Positions 1 to 8,617 of a DNA stretch of 38,669 bases are shown in pieces; within the stretch, counting starts at the first letter, position 1, and each line of letters begins with the position of its first letter. The notes beneath the pieces were generated by a model, which had not been told where the DNA came from, searched no databases, and saw only the letters and a list, made by a program, of their open reading frames with translations. A program made the translations under genes and the position numbers. The stretch is from Acrasis kona (lineage: Eukaryota > Heterolobosea > Eutetramitea > Acrasida > Acrasidae), in NCBI GenBank assembly GCA_026419775.2, contig JAOPGA020000998.1, positions 1 to 38,669 of the forward strand. The letters are read 5' to 3'.

Positions 1-819
1 AAAGGCAAGGATTATGATAAAGGGTGTCGCGTAGTGCTATTGGCTTATGAGGCATTTTATAAATACTTTGCAAAGAAATTTTATCTTGAATACCAAAGTA
101 CAGATGCACAAAAGTTTCTTTTATGGGGAAATAACTTAACAAGCCCAAGTGAAAAGTTTTGGTGGAAATTCATCTACTTTGATGCATTCTATTTTACTGA
201 GTGGATCAGTTGTGTTCGTTATAATAATTGGGATGTACGGTTATTATTAATAAAAGCATGCATGCCTGTATTTTTGTCATTAGGCAAAACAAAATACCAA
301 CAATTATGTATGGATCATTTATTTGATCTGTACTGTGTGTATTCCAAGTTTCACTTTGATTTGTACAAGAAGAATTGGGTCATTCCCGCAGCACAAAGCG
401 AGGGTCGATTCATTGCGATTGATGAGAAAGTTGAATTTATTAATGGTTGGGTGAAGAAGAGATTGAAGACATGTAAATCCGTTGATCGCATCAAATATTT
501 GACGAAAATGTATAATTTGATGATGTTTTCGGAAGATGTTTGGAAATCAACATTCATTTGTGGCCAAAAAGTGTATCATACCAACAATGTTTGTTCTGGT
601 GACGATATTAAGGACTTTTCAGAAATGCTCCCCAGTATTATTGACGCCACTGGAGGTGTGTTGGATGTCTTCGACGATGTTATTGAGTTCGATGATTTGG
701 TGAGTATGCTGACAAAAGTTACAAAATCCTCGATTTCTGGTAACGCTTTAATGTGTGCGGTATATCGTTTGAGAGACAATCGGTGGATAGAGGACTTTGC
801 TCAGGCCTACGCTGTATGA
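1..819 (+). CDS. 3' end of a DUF6589-like protein (5'-truncated by window edge)
   Basis: The frame is open from base 1 and ends at TGA 817-819, so only the C-terminal 272 residues are present. The region around residues 80-160 has a pattern I associate with DUF6589 proteins: a helical segment, then a LSLGKTKYQQL-type motif, then W-V-I-P...G-R-F-I-A-I-D-E..E-F-I-N-G-W-V-K. That family is found in fungi and some protists and has been suspected of transposon ancestry; its biochemical role is unknown. An AATAAA lies five bases after the stop (824-829), which supports this as the true 3' end. No inverted repeats or target-site duplication are visible in the window. The family assignment is a by-eye resemblance and could be wrong; that this is coding sequence is much more certain. 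Confidence 0.6.
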   Translation, partial: KGKDYDKGCRVVLLAYEAFYKYFAKKFYLEYQSTDAQKFLLWGNNLTSPSEKFWWKFIYFDAFYFTEWISCVRYNNWDVRLLLIKACMPVFLSLGKTKYQQLCMDHLFDLYCVYSKFHFDLYKKNWVIPAAQSEGRFIAIDEKVEFINGWVKKRLKTCKSVDRIKYLTKMYNLMMFSEDVWKSTFICGQKVYHTNNVCSGDDIKDFSEMLPSIIDATGGVLDVFDDVIEFDDLVSMLTKVTKSSISGNALMCAVYRLRDNRWIEDFAQAYAV

Positions 820-963
820 TTAAAATAAAAGTTATTTTAGGTGCAGTTTTATTTTTATTTTGTCATTTATTATTTATGGGCAAGTACATTACGTATATGG
901 TGAGGACAATGCATAGAATATATATAGTTAGCAATATAGTAGAGGTAAACCGCGCCTTGGTGG

Positions 964-3900
964 ATGGATAACGATGTATGTTTAATAGCGATATACAACA
1001 TTTAACAAATAGTTTTCTGAAATATTTCTAGCATGGTGCTCCGATACTAAACAGCACCCTTTAAGAGAATTTGCTTTGAGCCTCAAGCAGATTCTTGAAA
1101 AACATTGTACAGAAACTCGTTTTCAGTTAAGAAGCCAGAGGATTGGAGTAAATACAGCAATGGCGTTGAGTCGAATACTACAAGACAAACCGAAAATTAC
1201 CACGCTAGACCTCCACGAGAACATAATAAGAGACAAAGGAATAAGTTGTCTACTCACAGATTATCTTATGATTGGACAGGTACCATTCGACTCACCATTC
1301 GACTTCAACATTAAACCGTTAGGCAAATAGTGCTGTTAGCAGTTTCACCAACACATCTTTTGTTTGTAACGTCACATCCTTAAATATAGGCTCAAACGAC
1401 ATCGGAGCAGAAGGAGGTCAGCTTCTGGCCACATTTCTCGAAACAAAATTTTGTAAATTAAGAACACTCATATTGGGAAGTGAAGTGGATGAACTATACA
1501 CCAACAAGGTTCGTCGCTCTTTCACGCCTTGACTGCTACAACTATTTTAGATTGAAACAGAAACAGGAATAGCAATAGCTGAATCTTTGCTCAACAATCA
1601 TACTCTAACAACTTTGGACTTGAATCGCAACACATTTCTCGGTAAAAAGAACCAAGAAGCATTCTTCGCTTTTGCTGATACATTCTCCCAAAATAAAACG
1701 ATTAGCTGTCTAAGATTAGGAGAAACCAACATGTCGCCCATAGCAGCTGTTAATATCGTACAGGTGAGGAATTTTTGTATAAAGTTACGAATTCTAACTA
1801 CTTTTAGTCTCTGCAAGGCAACTATAATCTAAGGTATCTAGATCTGCACGGCAACAGACTTACTGTTGAGGTTGCAGAGGCTTTAGGAAAATTAACTTCC
1901 GATCCGAACTGTCAAATTTCTACACTGCTACTTCAAAAGAATAGATTAAAAAATAGAGGAGCACAAATACTGTGTTCAGCTCTTACTAGTCAATTGGAGT
2001 TTGGTTGCTCTGGACTTAGAGGATAATGGAATTAACAAATGATGGGATTCCAGCCATAGCTGATTATCTACGGACAAATAGAACTCTTGTATACCTCAAC
2101 TTGACCAATAATGAAATTTCTGCATTAGGGGTTGTTGATTTGAGTCAGTCGCTATACGGGAATAGCGTCATGTGTCATTTGGTGCTAAGCCAAAATAAAG
2201 TTGGGAACAAAGGTGCCATTGCATTGGGTGAACTACTTGAGACAACTGATTGTGGCCTTGTTCACTTAGAACTCAACAGTTGTGGTATTAGCGACGAGGG
2301 GTCCGTATCAATGGCTATTTCACTGACTCAGAATACGTCGCTGTTGACTCTTCGGTTGTACAATAATTACTTATCTGAAGATGCTGGAAAGGCAATCTCA
2401 GAATTACTTACAAAAAACAACACTATTGTGAATATAGATGTAAAGGGCAATCAGATTGACCACAGTACATATTTGAAGATAAAGAAAACACTATTAAGAA
2501 ACAGAAATTCGAAGCTCTTGGTGGAACCTAATCAGGTAAAGTGCATTGCTTCTGCTGTAACTAACATTGTATCAAGTTAAAAGACCAAGTCATAAGATTG
2601 AAATACACCGAACATCTATTGAGAGAGGCAGAATCCTCTCTAAACGTAAATTCTAAACAAAGGGAGCGTAGCGAGGATAAAGTGAATGTTGCACTGGACG
2701 ACAAACGGAAGATTGCCGACGATGGCGAATTCAATTTGGCGGAAATTATTGCTCAAATAAAAGAAGAACAAATTGTCATTAACGATATCAATGACAAGAT
2801 TGCCAAAGAGCAACAATCTCACGATCAAAACATCTTATTATTAGAAAACAAACTAACCTTGTTGAAAGAAACGCAAGATAGTGAAAATGTTGTCAAAGAA
2901 AACATTGATAATAAGCTCAATCAAATGAAGATGGATTCGCAGAATGTTGATGTGGAGAGGGATTTAGAAATTGAATCAGCAAAGAAACAGGTTGTACAAG
3001 CAAAGCAAAAGCTTCTAGATTACGAGAGGCTGAGTAAAAAACACCGTAAAGAAATGGGTAACATCAAGAAGAAGATTAGCACAATCGAAACAACAATCAA
3101 GGATAAAGTAGCTCTGGAGGAGATTCAAAAAATGTTCGGAGGAATAGAGTAAGTTGATCATTTTAATTAAAACAATAACACAACAAAAGACACAAGTCAG
3201 AAAATGTTGCTGGGCAAGCAATCTCCGACGACGATGAAGAAAAGAGTACGGAGAAGATGCCAGCAGCGGATAATATCAAGACCAATGGAATAGGAGGTAT
3301 AAAAACTAATGGAATTGGAGGCGCAGCAAGGCCCGAAAAGATCAACACCAACATGAACAAGAACTCAGTTTCAACCTCTGAAAAGTCACCTTCCAAATCA
3401 AAGTCCACCAATCCATCATCTCCATCTAATGCCTCCCAACAAAACCAACGAAACAATGCAACACCATCCAAGAGCAGAGTAGGAAAAAGACCAAAGACAA
3501 CAGAAGGTGCCTCCGAATCTAGAGGGCGACCGCAACAATTGGATTTGACGCAACTCGCCTCGGATCAAGACACATCAACAACATATAGTCCATCCAACAA
3601 AACCACCACAGAAGGTCCAACCACACCTTCCAGCAAGTTGAAGATCAACTTGAAAAAGGAAGCATCCCTCACGCCGTCCAAAAACTCAACCTCCCCAGCA
3701 CATCATCAACAACAACAACAACAAATATACAGCCCCAAATCCGAAAAGACCACAAACAAGAAGGAAAAGACAAACTCCTCCTATCCAAAATATGATCTAG
3801 AGCCTGTCAAGGCATCATCGAGCGTGGTCAGCATCGAAGCATCCCTGTTAGAAAAGGACGTGAAATTACCTCCTCTGCATCCAACCAAGCACGGCAATCT

Positions 3901-3979
3901 AATCAAGGGATCAAAAGACTTATCGAATCGATCCAACAGCAACTCGAACGATCCAGGATCACCAACAACACGCAAATAA
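964..3979 (+). CDS. LRR + coiled-coil + low-complexity protein, LRRC45-like layout; reading frame broken near 2000-2035
   Basis: Proposed exons are 964-975, 1013-1279, 1323-1508, 1551-1763, 1808-2535, 2577-3148 and 3190-3979; the six introns are 37-44 nt with GT-AG ends and several have CTAAC/TTAAC-like branch sites. The first exon encodes only four residues (MDND). The N-terminal half carries about ten ribonuclease-inhibitor-type LRRs (for example LTTLDLNRNTF, LVYLNLTNNEI, LVHLELNSCGI). After 2577 comes a 190-residue charged coiled coil, then a Ser/Asn/Thr/Lys-rich tail with a CAA repeat near 3708. LRRs followed by a coiled coil recall LRRC45 (a centriole-linker protein), but I infer layout only. 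In exon 5 the LRR reading moves through all three frames between about 2000 and 2035 (VALDLEDNGI, then TNDGIPAI), implying two extra bases or a pseudogene. The stop codon lies inside AATAAA (3975-3980). Confidence 0.75.
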
Positions 3980-4002
3980 AACCCAAAGTGTATACATTTA
4001 TT
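3975..4002. terminator. Convergent 3' junction with overlapping poly(A) signals (18-nt stop-to-stop gap)
   Basis: The plus-strand AATAAA (3975-3980) contains the TAA stop of the LRR gene, and the minus-strand AATAAA (complement of 3997-4002) contains the TAA stop of the malate dehydrogenase gene. Exactly 18 nt separate the two stop codons. Cleavage 10-30 nt past either signal would fall at the end of, or inside, the opposite coding sequence. Confidence 0.7.
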
Positions 4003-5320
4003 TCTTGTTATCCGATGCTGATTGTTTGTTTGCTTGTCTCTTGTCGATTGGACTTTTGAGCAACTCGCCGACTGCCTTCTTCTCGTCTTGGAGTTCCTTA
4101 ATGCTCAAATCAATCTTTTGCTTGGCGTAGTCGTTCAACTTCCAATCGTCCACCACAGTGTATTTACCTTGACCGTGGCACTTGACTGGGTAGGACACGT
4201 AGAGGCCCTTTGCGACATTGTAGCTTCCATCGCTTGGAATGGCCATGCTTACAATCTCTTCGCTTCCCAATGCCCAGTCGTGCATGTGCTTTAGTGCAGA
4301 GTCTGCTGCACTTGCTGCGCTGCTGCTTCCACGGAATTTGATAATCTCTGCGCCACGGTTTTGTACGTTGGGCACAAATGTTGCCTTTGTCCATTGATCG
4401 TCCAAGGTCAATCCGGTCTGGCTGACGTCGGGGTATTGTGTGGCAGAGTGGTTACCAAAGATGGCCATGTTCTTGATTTCTTCGACGCCAATGCTCAACT
4501 TGGCGCTCAATTGGCTCAAGGCTCTGTTGTGGTCCAATCTGGTCATGGCAGAGAAGTTCTCTGGCGCTAGATCGGGTGCATTGCTGGCTGCGATCAATGC
4601 GTTGGTGTTTGCTGGGTTTCCGACCACGAGAGTCAAGCAGCTCTTGTCGGCGTGGTCGTTTAGTGCCTTTCCTTGGGCGGAGAAGATCTTTGCATTGTCT
4701 CTCAACAAGTCGCCTCTCTCCATTCCCTTGGTGCGTGGCTTGGCACCAACCAATAATGCATATTTGACGCTCTTGAAAGCTTCGGCTAGGTCGCTGGTCT
4801 GGACCACTCCTCTTAGTAATGGGAACGCACAGTCTTCCAACTCCATCACGACGCCTTCTAATGCTTTGAGTGCCTCTGGTTGTTCCAACAAGTGTAAAAT
4901 GACTGGTTGATCTTCACCCAACATTTCTCCTGAAGCGATTCTGAATAGTAAACTGTATGAAATTTGACCGGCTGCACCAGTGACAGCAACACGTACTGGC
5001 TTTTTGCGACTGGCATATCCAACTTGAGCACCGTCAAATCTGACTTGACCTGACTGTCTAGCTGCCAAACGAACTAATGAGGCAAAATCCTCACTGTTAA
5101 TGTAAATAAAATATTATTCTATTATATAATCATACTTGGTGTTGACGGATGAGCTCAAATAGTTCAACTCTTGTGTGTTTGAATATTCAGTTTGTGGGTC
5201 GGAGATAACCTTAGCGACAGCTTGTTTAAGACCATAGCTTCTGTTCTCGTCAATAGTGGAGTATGCACGGCGTGTTACCACACGGCTAACATTCCTCAAA
5301 CATGGGCGAAGCAATGACAT
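3998..5320 (-). CDS. Malate dehydrogenase with mitochondrial-type presequence
   Basis: Catalyses NAD-dependent interconversion of malate and oxaloacetate. Exons are 5320-5136 and 5093-3998, joined across a 42-nt intron (GTATGA...AACAG), giving about 426 residues. The start [20 protein letters not shown] is Arg-rich with no acidic residues, typical of a mitochondrial targeting peptide. An unusual spacer of about 60 residues follows before the NAD-binding loop [11 protein letters not shown]. The substrate loop [11 protein letters not shown], the [13 protein letters not shown] segment and the catalytic His in [12 protein letters not shown] are intact. The domain belongs to the cytosolic-type (type 2) MDH family rather than the bacterial-like mitochondrial type. 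The gene lies 57 bp downstream of eIF3d on the same strand and converges with the LRR gene. Confidence 0.95.
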
Positions 5321-5377
5321 TATGTTTTTATCAACAGAGTTTTTTTATTGGTCAATCTTGATTTTTGACATTACAAT

Positions 5378-7267
5378 TTAAATTTCTTCACTCTGACCGG
5401 TCAAAACGCTCGACCCATCATCATCCATATCATCGTCATCCATATCATCATCCATATCGTCGTCATCATCATTAAGCTCGTTCTCAGGGACGGAAAGGAT
5501 TTGAATCTCTTGCTTGTTGGGTAATTTCACAATCAAGAATTTTCCATCGTTGGGTTGTTTTTGTATGGTCTCGATAATGGTCTTGATGATGCTCCACATG
5601 TTTCCAACGTTGATGGAGAATTGTCTAACAAAGTCGACTGGCTTGGTGGTCTCCACTGCAATGAGCGCATGGGAGTTGTTGTTCTTGCTGTTGGTTCTGG
5701 TGACGAATCCAAGCTTGAATATCTCAGTGTTGGCTAAAAGTGCTTGCAAGATCCATCTGCTCATCTTTGCTGAATTGTTCTTGTACTCGCTGACCAGCAC
5801 GGTTCCTCTCTGGCTGTCCAATTTGGAGGCCCAATCGTTCTTGGATCCAGGTTCGTACTCTGTCAAGGCGCGGACGGTGGCCATCATGGTGGGTTGAGAA
5901 GCATTGTTGCCAGAGACGGCTGCATCCACTTCACATCTGCACACCAATCGAATGTCGTCGCTCAACTCCCACATGCGGTACTTGTAGCCGATGCTTGCTG
6001 GTGGTGCCTGTGGGTTGCCTCCGCTGCTTCTGACGCCGCTTTCGGTTGTGCTTTGATTGTCGTTGGCATCTTCTTTTGGTGCTGCGAATGGATTGGGTTC
6101 TCCGAATTGAATGCGTTCTTCTTTTGGTTTGGCATTCTTTGTTGCAGCAGGAGCGGGTTGACCGGGCGTTGGCTTTTGAGCTCTTTGAAGAATTTGTTGG
6201 GAGAAGCATTGATTGACAACAGTGGCTTCGATGCTCAAGTTGACCGCCGAATTGATGTGATCACGATCCTTATCTTCGGTGCTTGGTGCCTCCTTTGCCG
6301 TTTCATTTACGGTCAATAGGTCCAATGGGGAGTGTCTTCTCTTATCGAACCAAATCTTTCCATCAACCTTCCTGGCCACAACATCCCACGAGTGCACGCT
6401 CTTGGTGGAAGCCATCAATGCAGATAAGATGACGTCAGTTGCGAACACGTTACCCTTTTCTTGGACTTCGTTCAAGTTCATGATGGGGTCCTCAGAAGTG
6501 GTCACGTTGAAGAATGCACGTTGTTGAACTACGTTCTTGTTGATGGCCATTCCTACTTTAGATGTGGCTTTATCGAACTTCTTATCGTAGAAATCAACAT
6601 GACCGCACTTCTTCAAGTCCTCACCTTTGGGTATTACGGTGACTGATGATAATTTTGATAATTGAACAAATGTGAACTTTGCAACTGGTTCAAAGGTTGA
6701 TTTGATCTATGAAATGATGATGACGATGAAGAAGGATTGAAACACATACTTGAACGCTGCTCTTGTATTGTATTGATTTGTTTTGGGTTGGGTTGCTTCC
6801 TGGTTTACGGGCATCCCATGGTGTCCATGCTTGTGCACCACGACCACCACGGCCTCCACGGGCGTTTCTGGTAGTTCCCCTTGTCCCAGTACGGGGATAA
6901 TTGGTTCCTCTTGCCTGTACTTGGGTGCCATATGCTCTCTTCTTTGCAGCATGCTTAACATATTTCGCTCCACTAACAACTGAGAAGTCCTCAAGATCAG
7001 GTCCAAGTTCTTGTTGAGTTGCTTGTTTCTAAACCATTAAAACCAAAACATTTAAAAGCATACGAATTCTTTGTGTTGTTGCTGTTGGTAGTAGGGAGTT
7101 TGAACTTCTTGGGTCCAATCGGCTACTTTACCTAGATGGATGGAATTTTTGTTGGCAATAATATGATTGAATTGTGTTGGTAGTGTTCTAAATTTTTCAG
7201 GAATCTCAGTATCCGGTGGACCCCAATCGCCTGTTGCGCGGATAGTTGGTAGCTGGAATGATGACAT
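5378..7267 (-). CDS. Translation initiation factor eIF3 subunit D
   Basis: eIF3d is the cap-binding, mRNA-entry-channel subunit of the eIF3 complex. Exons are 7267-7064, 7028-6750 and 6706-5378, with introns of 35 and 43 nt, both phase 0 and both starting GTATG; the product is about 603 residues. The N-terminus carries the conserved eIF3d signature (WGPPDTEIPEKFRTLP, then LGKVADWTQEV). A Gly/Arg-rich segment (NARGGRGGRGAQAW) follows, as in animal eIF3d, and then the globular domain (KYRMWELSDDIRLVCRCEVD; SRWILQALLANTEIFKLGFV). The C-terminus is strongly acidic (repeated DDDDM units). It is slightly longer than the roughly 550-residue human protein because of a spacer near residues 330-380. 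No AATAAA overlaps this stop codon. Confidence 0.95.
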
Positions 7268-7394
7268 TTTTGTGTGAACAAATCAAAGTCAACCAACAGA
7301 AGAGATACAAAGTAGAACAACAGCATGAAGTATGATTGCTCAATCATTGACCATTTCGTCGAAGTACACATACTAGATTATTTCTAAACCAAAT

Positions 7395-7634
7395 ATGATA
7401 TCATTGCTGAGATTTGTTGTTGAATATATGCGCAATTCACCTTCAGAAACAAAAAATTGGGATTACAGATATTTTGATATTCATCTAATGCTGCTCAATA
7501 ACTTTACGTTTAATTTAGAAACAGTTTACATGGAAAACAATACATCTTGGTGGGATAATGCGTTGGATGAATATGAGTCAGAACCTTTAGAGCCGAAACT
7601 AGGATGCTTACTGATCATAAGTACTTTTATTTAA
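7395..7634 (+). CDS. Small ORF of unknown function (doubtful)
   Basis: An 80-codon frame beginning MISLLRFVVEYMRNS and ending STFI, with aromatic/acidic composition (NWDYRYFDIHLMLL; WWDNALDEYESEPLEPKLG). I do not recognise it. In the same frame an AG at 7375-7376 could be the acceptor of a 47-nt intron starting at GTATGA 7330. That would join an upstream piece whose ATG at 7261 overlaps the eIF3d start on the other strand, which makes the longer model unattractive. An AATAAA lies about 80 bases after the stop. It may be a small divergent gene or a decayed fragment. Confidence 0.3.
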   Translation: MISLLRFVVEYMRNSPSETKNWDYRYFDIHLMLLNNFTFNLETVYMENNTSWWDNALDEYESEPLEPKLGCLLIISTFI

Positions 7635-8039
7635 TGAAACATTATTAGCACTCAACATGATTAAAGCAGCTCATTCCAAATTCTTTTGTGATGTAGTCAT
7701 TTTAGATAATTAAATCAATAATAAAAACAACCATTAATTCAAAATATTTATTAATTGTTTGTTTACATTTATGAATACGATTCACCAACATACGTATACC
7801 GAAATATTGCATGTTAAAATTCATTACGTAATGCTCATACATTTGTGATTGGTTGATCAATATATTCATGCTATTATCTTGACGTGTATTAACAAATTAA
7901 AAATACAACCACATAACTTTCATGAGAGTCTTGTCCACATAAAATAACTTTACATACGGTCATGACAATCTTGATGTGAAATGATTCGATGTTCAACATC
8001 ATGCCAATAAAATTCTATTAATTAAATGGATGGGTGTAC
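7635..8039. other. AT-rich intergenic stretch
   Basis: About 400 bases without a usable frame on either strand, rich in AAT/TTA runs. It contains an AATAAA near 7718 that could serve the small ORF upstream, and it forms the 3' flank of the U2 gene. I see no tRNA, snoRNA or repeat. Confidence 0.5.
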
Positions 8040-8229
8040 TGCGCCTCGAGGTTAGTGCAAGACGAGGGCAATACAGCCAATAAGGTGTCTCAAACCGTTT
8101 CCGGCGAGACAGCACCTATCAGCCCCTAAGAAAAATTAAGTTAACATCGTGCGCTCTATGAGACGCTATCAGATATTAATCAGATAAGAACAGATACTAC
8201 ACTTGATCTAAGCCGAAGCCGAGAAAGAT
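8040..8229 (-). ncRNA. U2 spliceosomal snRNA
   Basis: Read on the minus strand from 8229, the RNA begins ATCTTTCTCGGCTTCGGCTT (stem I) and continues through the near-invariant AGATCAAGTGTAGTATCTGT. This includes GUAGUA, which pairs with the intron branch site. Next come the stem IIa/IIb region (TTCTTATCTGATTAATATCT), a U-rich Sm-like site in the AATTTTTC stretch around 8135, and two 3' hairpins. The first pairs GGTG..GTCTC with GAGACACC; the last pairs CCTCG with CGAGG near 8043-8070. The length of about 190 nt matches U2. The 5' end is well defined by homology; the 3' end is set from the final hairpin and may be a few bases off. Confidence 0.95.
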
Positions 8230-8617
8230 GTTTTTGTCTGTCGAACTTTGTGTTGTTATATGCTCTGTTGTGTATAGAATATTTGATTTCTCGAATATGG
8301 GTCTTACAAAAAGATTTTGAGTTGATTGAAGTGAGAATATATATATTCAATAGGGTGGGAATAATATTATTAGATTGGAATTAAATTAAACGTCGACGGA
8401 CCTTAGGAAAAGAAAAAGAGAGGATGAAATTAACTAATAGCTTATTTAATTCGAAAGAAATAAGTAAAGTATTTCAGTGAAAGCGTTGGTAAATATTAAG
8501 ACTGACCCAGATCCAGCCAAGCAAATGGCAGACTGTTTCAAATTTGGTGAATAAAGATGCGACTACAATCAAAAATTTGAGAAACACTTCTCTGGATGGA
8601 TATGAATAAATCACAAT
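8230..8617. other. Intergenic region upstream of U2 and downstream of the ABC gene
   Basis: This stretch should hold the U2 promoter on the minus strand. It is AT-rich with a TATATATATTCAA tract near 8340. No sequence I can confidently call a proximal element stands out, and no coding frame is convincing. Confidence 0.4.

Noticed and set aside
1999-2019. 21-nt intron to explain the LRR frame change
   Set aside because: Shorter than any other intron here, and splicing it out produces an immediate stop codon.
4440-4910. 156-codon open frame antisense to malate dehydrogenase
   Set aside because: It lies fully inside the conserved catalytic domain of the opposite strand; composition is an artefact of the real gene's codon bias.
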